From Chitinophagaceae bacterium (GTDB lineage Bacteria; Bacteroidota; Bacteroidia; Cytophagales; Cytophagaceae): a stretch of DNA of 38,595 nt. Position numbers and translations under genes: made by a program. Positions within the stretch are counted from its first letter, which is position 1; every line of letters starts with the position of its first letter. Positions 14,389-22,556 of this stretch are shown in pieces. The notes under the pieces were generated by a model. The model did no database searches and was not told the origin of the DNA. It saw only the letters and a program-made list of their open reading frames with translations. Where the stretch lies: NCBI GenBank assembly GCA_028288365.1, contig JAQBNU010000080.1:1-38595 (forward strand), read 5' to 3'.

Positions 14389-15345
14389 TTAGTATACTTC
14401 TACTGCAGTAGTAGTAGATCCGCTGCCGTCTAACCAGGACAACTGCACGCCGTAAGCGCAAGTAGCCGTAGTAACAGGAGCACCGTTGCTGTCTACACCA
14501 TATTTGATGGTCAATGTTCTGGCCAATCCTTCAATGCTCAATGAACCAGAAGCAGGAACGAACGTACAGTTGGCAGAGATCCAAGTTACCGGATCATTGT
14601 CAGGAATAACAGTGTAGAATGTTGTTCCGAATCTTGTAGTACCCCAAGCCGCTACGTGGTGTGTAGCATCGCCGTGGCTAGAAGGACTAGAGATGGTAGT
14701 ATCACCAGAAACTTTCACGGTATAAGCCGTACCAATACCTTGGCAAGTGATGGTTCTTTTCTTTGCCATGCTCCAAGTTCTTTGTGTATTGTCATCGAAT
14801 GTGATCGACAAGTTAGAACTACGAATGCTACGTGTTCTTGTATCCGCTACGGTCATAGTCGTTACCAAACCACCGCTTGTGTTTTTCAATACCACAGAAC
14901 CATTGATGGTAATACTTTTTCCATCTGATACACGTGTTGCTTTGTAGTTGTTGTAAGTGATAGTGATCGCTGCATTTTGAGTCGTCCAGCTAGAGCCAGA
15001 AGTCAACTGCGCCGTGATGCTACCTGATCTTGTACGTCCACCTACGTTGGTCATACCATCATAATTGATGACCAGTTTCTTTTGAGAAGAAGCGTTTGTC
15101 GCATCGATGGTAGCACCATCTACTGTACTGGCAGATGTTCTCATGGTAGAACTGTTAGAAGAAATGGCCGTTTCTGCATCGTTTGTACCCGCGTCGCTTT
15201 CGTTTTGTGCTCTGGTATCGTCAGTACCGGCTGTTTGTTGACTTTCAGAAGCAGGAGATGCCGCATCGTCTTTCTTCGAACAAGAAGTGAATGCCATGCC
15301 TGCGCAAAGGCATAGCATAGAAGCTTTGATAAATAGTTTTTTCAT
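14389..15345 (-). CDS. Uncharacterised Ser/Thr-rich lipoprotein
   Basis: A 318-residue lipoprotein. The signal ends in a lipobox with Cys at residue 22 (AFTSCSKKDD). Residues 23 to about 85 are a low-complexity, Ala/Ser/Thr/Asp-rich spacer, as expected for a surface-exposed tether. The remainder is beta-rich with recurring strands such as KLVINYDGMTNVGGRTRSGSI, ITITYNNYKATRVSDGKSITING and RTLTIKYGVDSNGAPV. A second part (about 200-318) holds four Cys in ITCQG, ANCTF and TCAYG contexts. I do not recognise a named family. It appears monocistronic, with its own terminator and a 401-bp upstream gap. No function is proposed. Confidence 0.75.
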   Translation of the reverse strand: MKKLFIKASMLCLCAGMAFTSCSKKDDAASPASESQQTAGTDDTRAQNESDAGTNDAETAISSNSSTMRTSASTVDGATIDATNASSQKKLVINYDGMTNVGGRTRSGSITAQLTSGSSWTTQNAAITITYNNYKATRVSDGKSITINGSVVLKNTSGGLVTTMTVADTRTRSIRSSNLSITFDDNTQRTWSMAKKRTITCQGIGTAYTVKVSGDTTISSPSSHGDATHHVAAWGTTRFGTTFYTVIPDNDPVTWISANCTFVPASGSLSIEGLARTLTIKYGVDSNGAPVTTATCAYGVQLSWLDGSGSTTTAVEVY

Positions 15346-15746
15346 AGTTCAGTTTTTTTAAATTAAAAATATAAATGATGGTTCTTTTGTTTGTCTCAGC
15401 TTTTGCAACAACCAGACCAATGCCCGTTAACACATGAAATGAGGTAATTTCAATGCTTCTGAAATTAAGAGGGAGTAAAAAGACTCTACAGTTTTGATAG
15501 TCTGTTGATTCTTCTACACAAAGAGAGAGAGAGCAGGGACGAGAGATCTGAGAGCAGAAATGATCGTCTCTCTTTGTTGTGTGTTAAAAAAATTACTGTG
15601 TGATAAAGGAGGGCATCTATTGTATACGGTTCACTTATTGATTGCAGTAGAGAAAAAAATGTTTAGATCTACATGAAGGGGACTTGAGTAAAGCGCGAGC
15701 ATGGAGTGTGAGTATGGAGAAATGATATCTCACTGCTCCAGCTTAT
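15346..15746. other. Intergenic stretch with repeats and hairpins
   Basis: No credible gene. It holds a hairpin with a CAAAGAGAGA/TCTCTCTTTG stem and a GA-rich interior (15517-15579), a short ATTGCAGTAGA..TCTAC piece at 15639-15672 that resembles a decayed R1 core, and a rearranged R2 unit (GCGCGAGCATGGAG, 15693-15706). The upstream promoter of the lipoprotein gene should lie near 15350-15400, where TATATTTT occurs on the minus strand. The hairpins may end transcription of the oxygenase gene. Confidence 0.4.
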
Positions 15747-16367
15747 TCACTTCTTTAACCAACCTGTAATGCTCATTCTATTTTTTTTGGTGGGTAGCAC
15801 TTCGTGTTCGAGTTCATTGCTCTTGAAAAAAACCGTCTTACCTTTAGTGGGTGTGATGCTTTGTTCTTCGTCTTCCATCTGAATCAGCAGCTGTCCCCCG
15901 TGACTCTTGAGCCATCCTTCATTGAGGTAACAGATCATGGAAAACTGTCGGCTGTTGTCGTTTTGAAACTGGTCGATGTGCTTTTTATAAAAACTACCTT
16001 CTTCGTATAAGGTATAATGAAATTCATAACCGGTGATGCCGGTATAGCAACTTTGATTCAGGTAAATGATAAAGGCATCCATGACATCGAAGAATTCATT
16101 TTCGTAGGGATCGTCGTGTTTTCGATCCAGCCAATAAATGCTATCACCCCTTACCTTATCATTGCGTGCAATCTCCTGGTTGTTTCCTGTTCCAGCAGTA
16201 TCCATGCGCATGGACTCATGCAGCGCCATCAGGTTATCCGCCAGGTGTGCACACAAGTCATCGTTTAGAAAATGTTTGGAGATGCCCACTTTACTTTTTA
16301 TGTAGCTTTTGATGAGGTCCTCAAAAGATTGTTCGTCAGCAGAAAGTACAGGAAGTTTTCTTCTCAA
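15747..16367 (-). CDS. PKHD-type Fe(II)/2-oxoglutarate oxygenase
   Basis: A 206-residue cytoplasmic oxygenase of the prolyl-4-hydroxylase-like/SM-20 type. The metal triad is visible: His130 and Asp132 in YKKHIDQF and His188 in NELEHEVLP. Arg197 (NRMSITGWL) would bind the 2-oxoglutarate carboxylate. The strand pattern HYTLYEEGSFY, RQFSMICYLNEGW and GGQLLIQMED fits the jelly-roll core. These enzymes hydroxylate protein or small-molecule substrates with O2; the target here is unknown. The full catalytic set and normal length argue for an active enzyme. It is monocistronic, separated from the MFS gene by a palindrome. Confidence 0.85.
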   Translation of the reverse strand: MRRKLPVLSADEQSFEDLIKSYIKSKVGISKHFLNDDLCAHLADNLMALHESMRMDTAGTGNNQEIARNDKVRGDSIYWLDRKHDDPYENEFFDVMDAFIIYLNQSCYTGITGYEFHYTLYEEGSFYKKHIDQFQNDNSRQFSMICYLNEGWLKSHGGQLLIQMEDEEQSITPTKGKTVFFKSNELEHEVLPTKKNRMSITGWLKK

Positions 16368-16509
16368 GTCGGGGAATTGTTGCGGTGGAAAAATTAGTGC
16401 AACAAGGGTAAAGGTAATCTAATTCAGGAGAGAACAACGGGAAAGGGTTGGATTCTTTTCTCCTTCGCAAAGTCTACTAAAAGAGTCTCAACGAAAGAAT
16501 GAGGTTTGC

Positions 16510-16593
16510 ATACTCTATACTCGCGCTCCATACTCCATGCTTTATTTGATAATAATAAAAAAGTATGGAGTATGGAGCGCGAGTATTGAGTAT
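16510..16593. repeat. Dispersed repeat R2 as a 29-bp-arm palindrome
   Basis: The left arm (16510-16538) and right arm (16565-16593) are inverted copies of the GTATGGAGCGCGAG unit with a single mismatch, around a 26-nt AT-rich loop. It lies 7 bp after the stop of the minus-strand MFS gene and so can fold as a terminator-like hairpin. Related single copies are at 2551-2573 and 15693-15720. Confidence 0.75.
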
Positions 16594-16600
16594 TGACTAT

Positions 16601-17896
16601 TCACTGCTCACTCCTTTCTTCCCCCTCATTGATTTCCTGCAAAGAAAGCGGTACGATCTTCTTCGTTTTAAAGAACGTGACAGCAGCTACAAGCAAGGTC
16701 ATGCAACCACCGAAGATGACGGCCGGTATGGTTCCCATTAAACTGGCAAGTGTTCCGGATTCGAAGTCGCCGATTTCATTGGAGGAATTGATGAACATGG
16801 AATTGACGGAGGATACTCTTCCCCGCATGTCGCTCGGCACTAAGAGTTGCATGATGGTGGTGCGGATCAACACACTTACACTGTCGAAGGCTCCATACAT
16901 AAACAGACAGACCAGAGACAAATAAAAATTGCGTGACAAAGCAAAGCAGATGATGGAAATACCAAAGCCCGTCACTGCAACGAGCAGGTTGCGCCAGGGT
17001 TTACCCATAGGAGAATACTTCGACATGACCAGCATGACCAGCACGGCTCCTATAGAGATCATGGCACGCATGAGACCCAGTCCCTCGGCTCCTACTTTTA
17101 ATACCTCGTCGGCAAACACCGGCAGTAAAGCCACTGCACCACCGAAGAATACAGAAAATAAATCGAGGCTCATGGCTCCTAACATGATCTTGTTGTGAAA
17201 CACAAAATGCAATCCTGCCGAAATGCTTTTCCAGATGTTCTCTTTCAATTCGTGCATGGGTGGATAAGGCTTGAGACGAGAGATGAGCACCAAAGAAATC
17301 AGGATGAGTAACATGATGACCGCAAAACTTGCCGTGATGCCACTGATGCCTGGAAAGAGGTGTTCAGAAAAACCGTAGATCAATCCTCCTATAGCGGGTC
17401 CCAGAATGGAGGCCAGTTGCCAGCTCGATGAACTCCAGGTACCGGCATTGGCATACAGTTCTTTCGGCACACTATGCGCCAGCACGGTGAACGCAGCGGG
17501 TGCATAAAAGGCGCGCGCTACGCCGTTGCAAAATGTCATCGCATAAATGACCGGCACGATCCAATGCATCGGCACATAGGGATTCATGCTTTTTAAGGTC
17601 ACGACAAACAGCACGCCGGATGTTAACAAGACGGTGGAGTAAATGAGAAAAAGCATTTTTCTCTTTTCCGATTTGTCAGCGATGTATCCCCCGTACAAGG
17701 CAATGCCAATGGCCGGTATAGCCTCACACAAACCGAGCATACCCAGCGAGAAGGCACTTTTAGTCAATTCATAAATATAAAATCCGATGACTACGATTTG
17801 CATCTGATTGGCCACGGAAAAGAAAAACCGCAGGCCGACATACAATCTAAAATCTTTGATCCTTAAAGCGGCAAAGGAATCGGTGGTATTGTTCAT
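16601..17896 (-). CDS. MFS exporter, EntS-like (MFS_3)
   Basis: A 431-residue inner-membrane transporter with about twelve hydrophobic segments. It begins with FAALRIKDFRLYVGLRFFFSVANQMQIVVIG, typical of the MFS_3 subgroup that includes the enterobactin exporter EntS. The loop between helices 2 and 3 has the motif YGGYIADKSEKRKM (D-x-S/K-x-x-R-R type). A long cytoplasmic loop (about residues 206-225) divides the two halves, and a repeated RGRVSSVNSMFINSSNEIG motif occurs in the second half. Members export siderophores or drugs by proton antiport; the substrate is not evident because no biosynthetic gene is adjacent. It is monocistronic. Confidence 0.88.
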   Translation of the reverse strand: MNNTTDSFAALRIKDFRLYVGLRFFFSVANQMQIVVIGFYIYELTKSAFSLGMLGLCEAIPAIGIALYGGYIADKSEKRKMLFLIYSTVLLTSGVLFVVTLKSMNPYVPMHWIVPVIYAMTFCNGVARAFYAPAAFTVLAHSVPKELYANAGTWSSSSWQLASILGPAIGGLIYGFSEHLFPGISGITASFAVIMLLILISLVLISRLKPYPPMHELKENIWKSISAGLHFVFHNKIMLGAMSLDLFSVFFGGAVALLPVFADEVLKVGAEGLGLMRAMISIGAVLVMLVMSKYSPMGKPWRNLLVAVTGFGISIICFALSRNFYLSLVCLFMYGAFDSVSVLIRTTIMQLLVPSDMRGRVSSVNSMFINSSNEIGDFESGTLASLMGTIPAVIFGGCMTLLVAAVTFFKTKKIVPLSLQEINEGEERSEQ

Positions 17897-17992
17897 GTAA
17901 AGAAAATCGTAAGTGAATGGTCCACGGTCTTTGCAAGCAATGTATGGGAGGTAAGTACAAACGTTCTTACACTGTGATTGCTTACAACGTCT

Positions 17993-19015
17993 TTAAATTT
18001 TTCTGTCTGCTCCTTGTCTGGCCAGCATCCATCCCGGGTATTCGTCGGCGATTTTACTGACCGCGTCCATCTTTTGCAATTCTTCCGTAGACAATTTTAC
18101 GTCGGTCGCTTTCAGGTTGTCTTCGAGTTGTTCTATTTTCTTTGCTCCAATGATGACCGTGCTTACAGCCGGTTGATGGAGTAACCAGGCCAATGCCAGC
18201 TGAGCAACCGTTGCTCCTTTTTCGTTGGCGATGGTTTGCAATACATCGATCACATCAAATGCTTTTTCTTTGTTGACCGGAGGAAAATCGAAATTGATTC
18301 TGCGTGCCCCTTCTTCACCTCCCTGCATGTTGCGGTTGTATTTCCCACTCAACAATCCACCTGCCAACGGACTCCAAACCATCAGACCCATTTTTTGATC
18401 CTGCAATACGGGAATCAACTCGCGTTCTAAGTCACGTCCTGCAATGGTATAATAAGCCTGCAAAGAAATGAATTTAGCCAGGCGGTGGTAACTGGAATAA
18501 CCGACTGCTTTCATGACCTGCCAGGCGGCTAAATTACTGCAACCGATGTAACGTACTTTACCGCTGCGCACCAAGTCATCCAGGGCCTGCAACGTTTCTT
18601 CCAAAGGAGTCAACGGATCGTAACCGTGGATCTGGTATAAGTCAATGTAATCTGTACCCAGACGTTTCAAACTTTCTTCTGCCTGTTGCAAGATGTGCTT
18701 GCGGCTAAGTCCCACGTCGTTTGGCCCATCCCCCATTTTCCCTCTTACTTTGGTGGCCAATACCAGTTCGCTTCTTTTCAAACCCAGGTTACGAATGGAT
18801 TTTCCAGTCAGCTCTTCCGACAAACCTTCTGAATACACATTGGCTGTATCAATAAAGTTAATACCTGCGTCCACAGAGCGTTTCATTAAGGCATCAATCT
18901 CCGATTGCTCCAGAGAACCGATGGCTTTAAAATAACCTTTACCTCCAAATGTCATGGTGCCGAGACAAAGTTCCGATACTTTGAGTCCCGTATTTCCTAA
19001 TAGATTGTATTTCAT
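17993..19015 (-). CDS. Aldo/keto reductase
   Basis: A 340-residue NADPH-dependent oxidoreductase with an (alpha/beta)8 barrel. From the chosen start (MKYNLLGNTGLKVSELCLGTM) the catalytic tetrad is Asp56, Tyr61 (FIDTANVYS), Lys89 (LATKVRGK) and His130 (DLYQIHGYDP). The C-terminal cofactor region contains VSTVIIGAKKIEQLEDN. The frame is open to 19090, but the extra 25 residues carry no family similarity, and the promoter box at 19078-19085 argues for 19015. It resembles YajO/IolS-type reductases of aldehydes and sugars. It is divergent from the small exported protein gene at 19242. Confidence 0.92.
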   Translation of the reverse strand: MKYNLLGNTGLKVSELCLGTMTFGGKGYFKAIGSLEQSEIDALMKRSVDAGINFIDTANVYSEGLSEELTGKSIRNLGLKRSELVLATKVRGKMGDGPNDVGLSRKHILQQAEESLKRLGTDYIDLYQIHGYDPLTPLEETLQALDDLVRSGKVRYIGCSNLAAWQVMKAVGYSSYHRLAKFISLQAYYTIAGRDLERELIPVLQDQKMGLMVWSPLAGGLLSGKYNRNMQGGEEGARRINFDFPPVNKEKAFDVIDVLQTIANEKGATVAQLALAWLLHQPAVSTVIIGAKKIEQLEDNLKATDVKLSTEELQKMDAVSKIADEYPGWMLARQGADRKI

Positions 19016-19077
19016 GTCTGAATGATTTGATCGTAATGAATTGAAATCGCAAGGTGGCCTCTTGCGACTGTTCTTAA

Positions 19078-19085
19078 CAAATATA
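19078..19085 (-). promoter_or_regulatory. TAnnTTTG promoter box for the aldo/keto reductase
   Basis: TATATTTG on the minus strand fits the Bacteroidota primary sigma -7 consensus TAnnTTTG, 63 bp before the preferred ATG. A TTG about 25 bp further upstream could serve as the -33 element. Confidence 0.5.
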
Positions 19086-19128
19086 TACAATTGAAGTTTC
19101 TAAAAAAGTACAACTATGACCACAATCT

Positions 19129-19136
19129 TATTTTTG
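19129..19136 (+). promoter_or_regulatory. TAnnTTTG promoter box for the small exported protein
   Basis: TATTTTTG fits the Bacteroidota -7 consensus and lies 106 bp upstream of the next plus-strand ATG, implying a leader of about 100 nt. It pairs with the divergent box at 19078-19085. Confidence 0.45.
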
Positions 19137-19241
19137 TAGAACTATTTCCTCGGGGCACATTGTCTTTTGTGCCTTTAAGGGCTGCTACAGAATCTGTACA
19201 GTTTTTGATACTAACTCCTGCATTAAACCAAACAACTTATT

Positions 19242-19526
19242 ATGAAAATGATAAAACTAGTCACAGTAATCATTGCCGTTGCAATATTATCTGTCGTTTC
19301 TTTATCCTACGCACAGCGTGCGTCTATCAATGTACACGTGGGAGGAGGCGGTTATTATGGCGGTGGCCACTATGGTGGTTATAACCATCATGGTTATGCC
19401 GCTGCACCATACTGGGGCGTAGCAACTGGACCTATCGGTTATGTAGGCTACGGGGCGTCTTACGGACCACCTCCAGGAGGACGTTGTGCGTGGAACCATT
19501 ATTACCACCAATGGAATTGCTGGTAA
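19242..19526 (+). CDS. Small exported Gly/His/Tyr-rich protein
   Basis: A 94-residue protein. Its first 24 residues form a clear signal peptide (VVSLSYA|QRASIN). The mature part is of low complexity: VHVGGGGYYGGGHYGGYNHHGY, then GPIGYVGYG, and an aromatic end GRCAWNHYYHQWNCW with two Cys that could form a disulfide. The His/Tyr/Gly content could allow metal binding or surface adhesion, but no family is recognised. It is followed after 54 bp by the LIC11966-like lipoprotein gene on the same strand, so the two may be cotranscribed. Signal, ATG and preceding promoter box support that it is a real gene. Confidence 0.75.
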   Translation: MKMIKLVTVIIAVAILSVVSLSYAQRASINVHVGGGGYYGGGHYGGYNHHGYAAAPYWGVATGPIGYVGYGASYGPPPGGRCAWNHYYHQWNCW

Positions 19527-19580
19527 TCAATGATTATTGTCTTGCTGCTAATCATCTCACGTTAACATTAAAAAAAACAT

Positions 19581-20213
19581 ATGAAACATTTCCTATACCT
19601 GATCGCACTAAGCACATGTATTGCCGGTTGCGACAATAAAAAACATGAATCAAGTACAGAGGAGCATGCTCACGGAGCGGATTCCACCTTGCATACGACC
19701 GTCAATAAAGACTCCTGCGAAGGAGGTATTTATGTAGGGCACGCTTATGCTTACAGTAATTTCATCACAGATAACCAGGCGTACATTGTGGAACGCAACA
19801 TCGAATTCATCCGCACGCTGGAAAGTACGGAACCAACAGAAGAAACAGCGGAACGCTACAGAGCCCTGACGATACAAACACAGCAATCCATTGATTCACT
19901 GGAAAAACTTTGTCCGTTCAATGGTAACACGGCTTTCAAAGAAGCGGGGGTTGAACTGTTTAAGTTCTACAACAAAGCATGGAGCGAATACAAAGGTTTA
20001 TCAGAGATCAAAGACAAAAACGAACGCATCAAAAATTACAAAGTAGTGCGTAGCGTCTTCAACGATAAATATGCACAGACAGAAAAATCGTTGGAAGAAA
20101 AATTCTATAAAGCACACACTGCCTTTGCGAATGAACATGCTTTGCACGTGAGGCATACTCCTCTGCATGAGAAGCTGGACAGCTTGTTGTACATCAATGG
20201 CACTAAAATATAA
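19581..20213 (+). CDS. LIC11966-like surface lipoprotein
   Basis: A 210-residue lipoprotein with the lipobox Cys at residue 17 (CIAGCDNKKHESS) and a His/Glu-rich N-terminal tether. The body is helical: YSNFITDNQAYIVERNIEFIRTLEST, RYRALTIQTQQSIDSLEKLCPFNGNTAFKEAGVELFKFYNKAW, then charged helices to the end. The Ser-Ile-Asp plus FxG-x-x-x-FK pattern and the phenylalanine/tyrosine-rich helix match my recollection of the LIC11966 surface-protein family found in Leptospira and Bacteroidota, whose role is unknown. It follows the small exported protein and is closed by a palindrome. Confidence 0.65.
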   Translation: MKHFLYLIALSTCIAGCDNKKHESSTEEHAHGADSTLHTTVNKDSCEGGIYVGHAYAYSNFITDNQAYIVERNIEFIRTLESTEPTEETAERYRALTIQTQQSIDSLEKLCPFNGNTAFKEAGVELFKFYNKAWSEYKGLSEIKDKNERIKNYKVVRSVFNDKYAQTEKSLEEKFYKAHTAFANEHALHVRHTPLHEKLDSLLYINGTKI

Positions 20214-20225
20214 GGTGAGAGATCG

Positions 20226-20290
20226 GAGATCAGAAATGAGAAATCGGATAGAGTAAATTTCTGATTTCTCATTTCTGATCTCTCTTTTCT
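20226..20290 (+). terminator. Long hairpin terminator after the LIC11966-like gene
   Basis: GAGATCAGAAATGAGAAAT (20226-20244) and its perfect 19-bp complement (20264-20282) flank a 19-nt loop and are followed by TCTTTTCT. It starts 13 bp after the stop codon. The arm sequence belongs to the same ATCAGAAAT-type family as the spacer at 4767-4854. Confidence 0.75.
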
Positions 20291-20379
20291 ATTGGCCTCT
20301 ATTTATATTCCTTGATAAAAGCTTTTAGCAGTTTTAAATTCTCTACCTTAGAACTGCGTATATCTTTTTATTTTTCATC

Positions 20380-22023
20380 ATGGAAGAATTTGACACAATC
20401 GTTATTGGATCGGGAGCAGGTGGATTGGCTGCAGCACTTTGCCTGGCGAAAGCAGGACAAAAAGTATTGGTAGTAGAACAACATTATGTTCCGGGAGGAT
20501 GGTGTCACAGTTTTCACCTGAACGGTCAACGCTTCAGTCCTGGTGTACATTACATCGGACTCGTAGACGAAGGAGATTCAACCAACGATTTGTACAAAGG
20601 TCTTGGCATTGCCAATGAACTGGTCTTTTTTCGAATGAATAAAAAAGCATACGAGCATTGTCACCTGGGTACACATAAAATAGATTTACCTGCCGGCATC
20701 GATAACCTCTATGAAAGCCTGGCCATGCAGTTTCCGCATGAACGTAAGAACATAAAGAAATACCTTGCCCTGGTCAAAAAAGTAAGTGAAGAAATTTTAC
20801 TGATTCCCAAAATGCATTCGTTCTGGGATCACCTGACCATTCCGTTTCGCACACGCAACATGGGCAAGTATGGTTTGTTCAGTTTGAAAAGAGTATTGAA
20901 CTGGCACATTAAAGATCCGGTGTTGAAAGGTATCCTGAACATTCAATGCGGTGATTATGGCCTGCCTCCTTTTATGGCAAGCTTTCCGGTGCATTGTGTG
21001 TTGATGAGTCATTATTTCCAGGGAGGATTCTATCCGATGGGTGGCGGCGCGGGCATTGTGAAAGCCATGACGAATGCCTTCAAGAGTCATGGTGGAACCT
21101 TGCGTGTGAAACAATCGGTGACGCGCATACTGGTAGAAGAACAGCAAGCGATTGGTATAGAACTGGCCGATGGTCAACGCATTTTGGCAAAGCACATCAT
21201 CTCCAATGCCGATCCGTCTACTACTTATTTGAAATTGGTGGGCAAGGAAAAACTAAGTTCCGCTTTATTAAAAAAATTATCCAAGACACGTTACTCTGTT
21301 GCATCCCTCATTCTCTTCCTCACGCTGGACATGGATGTCACGCTGGCAGGTCTTGATTCGGGCAACATCTGGTCATTGAAAAACGAAGACATCGACGACA
21401 TCTACCACGACCTCAAGGAAAACGATCCGAGTGAAGGAACAGAATTTCCTGCGGTGTTCATCAGTTGTACGACACTGAAAGATCCGGTATCGTTCAACGG
21501 CAGGTACCATAGTTTTGAAGTGGTGACCTTCATAGAATACGACAGCTTCAGGGATGCGGAACAAGCCGACTACCATTCGGAAGCTTACGAAGTACGCAAA
21601 CAAAAAATCGTTGCCAAGTTTTTAAACAACGTGGAAAAAGTGATCCCGGGTGCTAAGCAGCATGTGGTGCAGGCGGAGCTGGGTACACCGAAAACGAATC
21701 AGCATTTCATCAATACCACAGAGGGTAATGTATACGGTACCGAAAAATCGTTTGACCAGATCGGACCCTTTTCTTTTGGAACCAAAACAGAAATCCATAA
21801 CTTATTCCTTTGCGGCGCGAGTACCTTGTCGCACGGCGTCACCGGAGCGAGTTATTCAGGTGTAGATGTTGCCGCTAAAATTCTGAACACCACTTCCGAA
21901 GCATTATTACAAAGCGATCCTGATCAGTTCTTACGCATCTACGATGCCGAAGACCGCGCGGAATGGCCGCTGTGGATGCAGGATAAAATTGCGGGGAGAA
22001 AGAAAAGATTTAAGGAGATTTGA
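20380..22023 (+). CDS. RetSat/CrtI-family FAD oxidoreductase
   Basis: A 547-residue flavoprotein. The FAD/NAD-binding Rossmann motif is VIGSGAGGLAAALCLAKAG (residues 8-26), followed by VVEQHYVPGGWCHSF, the typical phytoene desaturase/retinol saturase signature. A Tyr-rich substrate region is in the middle, and a C-terminal FAD-contact segment reads NLFLCGASTLSHGVTGASYSG. The length and HYVPGGWCHSF motif resemble all-trans-retinol 13,14-reductase-type proteins more than carotenoid desaturases of 490-500 residues. No other carotenoid genes are adjacent, so the substrate (a carotenoid, retinoid or other polyene lipid) is undetermined. A possible -7 box, TACCTTAG, is at 20344-20351 and the gene ends in a strong terminator. 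Confidence 0.88.
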   Translation: MEEFDTIVIGSGAGGLAAALCLAKAGQKVLVVEQHYVPGGWCHSFHLNGQRFSPGVHYIGLVDEGDSTNDLYKGLGIANELVFFRMNKKAYEHCHLGTHKIDLPAGIDNLYESLAMQFPHERKNIKKYLALVKKVSEEILLIPKMHSFWDHLTIPFRTRNMGKYGLFSLKRVLNWHIKDPVLKGILNIQCGDYGLPPFMASFPVHCVLMSHYFQGGFYPMGGGAGIVKAMTNAFKSHGGTLRVKQSVTRILVEEQQAIGIELADGQRILAKHIISNADPSTTYLKLVGKEKLSSALLKKLSKTRYSVASLILFLTLDMDVTLAGLDSGNIWSLKNEDIDDIYHDLKENDPSEGTEFPAVFISCTTLKDPVSFNGRYHSFEVVTFIEYDSFRDAEQADYHSEAYEVRKQKIVAKFLNNVEKVIPGAKQHVVQAELGTPKTNQHFINTTEGNVYGTEKSFDQIGPFSFGTKTEIHNLFLCGASTLSHGVTGASYSGVDVAAKILNTTSEALLQSDPDQFLRIYDAEDRAEWPLWMQDKIAGRKKRFKEI

Positions 22024-22043
22024 TTTTAGTTTCTTATTATTTC

Positions 22044-22181
22044 GATGTTGGCGCAAGCATTTGCTTGTGCCTTTTTTGTCTTAGTGCATTTGCGCGGGCC
22101 TATGAGTTAGTAAAATAGTCTGTGTTATTCTGTTCCCGAGCAAATGCTCATGATAGGCACCTGTTGAAACTGGCGCCAACA
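22044..22181. repeat. GTTGGCGC palindrome, long copy
   Basis: GATGTTGGCGCA at 22044 and AACTGGCGCCAACA at 22168-22181 are the outer arms of a palindrome interrupted by about 110 bp, which include the terminator and a GAGCAAATGCTC mini-palindrome. The compact form of the same element is at 22427-22458. An R1 copy lies between the two. Confidence 0.5.
22050..22077 (+). terminator. Rho-independent terminator of the RetSat-like gene
   Basis: GGCGCAAGCA and TGCTTGTGCC pair with one G-U wobble around a two-base turn, followed by six T residues. It starts 26 bp after the stop. The first half (GATGTTGGCGCA) is also repeated at 22425. Confidence 0.88.
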
Positions 22182-22206
22182 GTAATTTCTAGATATGATT
22201 ATTTGA

Positions 22207-22377
22207 TTCTTTGTACCATCCTTTTCTTTTGCTCACCCAAAAGAAAAGAAACAAAAGAAAAGGGAGCCACGAAAACCAATTGCAGCAGATAGAGTGGTTC
22301 TGGAAAATGTGCGAAGTTAACTCCTAAGTCTATCTGCTACAATTCGCTCTTTTCGTGGACGCCAGCCGCACCAAGTG
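22207..22377 (-). repeat. Dispersed repeat R1, copy 3 (diverged, solo)
   Basis: It shares the ends (CCGCACCA, TTTTCGTGGAC, CACGAAAACCAATTGCAG) and order of copies 1 and 2, but its inner stem has become TAGCAGATAGA facing TCTATCTGCTGC. Both arms changed together, so base pairing is kept. The loop retains the core TTAGGAGTTAACT. No rteC-like gene is attached, and the CCCGAAGCCTCGGG hairpin is missing. Confidence 0.7.
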
Positions 22378-22426
22378 TTGCGAATTTCAATAGGTGACTA
22401 TATCCGGATGGTCATTTTTTTTATGA

Positions 22427-22458
22427 TGTTGGCGCACCAGTTGAAACTGGCGCCAACA
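22427..22458. repeat. GTTGGCGC palindrome, compact copy
   Basis: TGTTGGCGC-a-CCAGTT and AACTGGCGCCAACA form a tight hairpin with one bulge and a two-base loop. It is 98 bp upstream of the SDR gene and repeats the arms of the palindrome at 22044-22181. Confidence 0.6.
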
Positions 22459-22556
22459 GTTAATTTATTTCTTTTCCGGTCATTCATGTTGCAGGCTAAC
22501 CAAATTTTATACGCTGACACAAAATTTAGTCTTACCTTAGGCTTTATTATTTACGG

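Noticed and set aside
15639-15672. A fourth R1 copy suggested by ATTGCAGTAGA..TCTAC.
   Set aside because: Only the short arm piece matches; the outer ends and the conserved loop are missing, so chance cannot be excluded.
19016-19090. N-terminal extension of the aldo/keto reductase.
   Set aside because: It has no family similarity and would start upstream of the TATATTTG promoter box.
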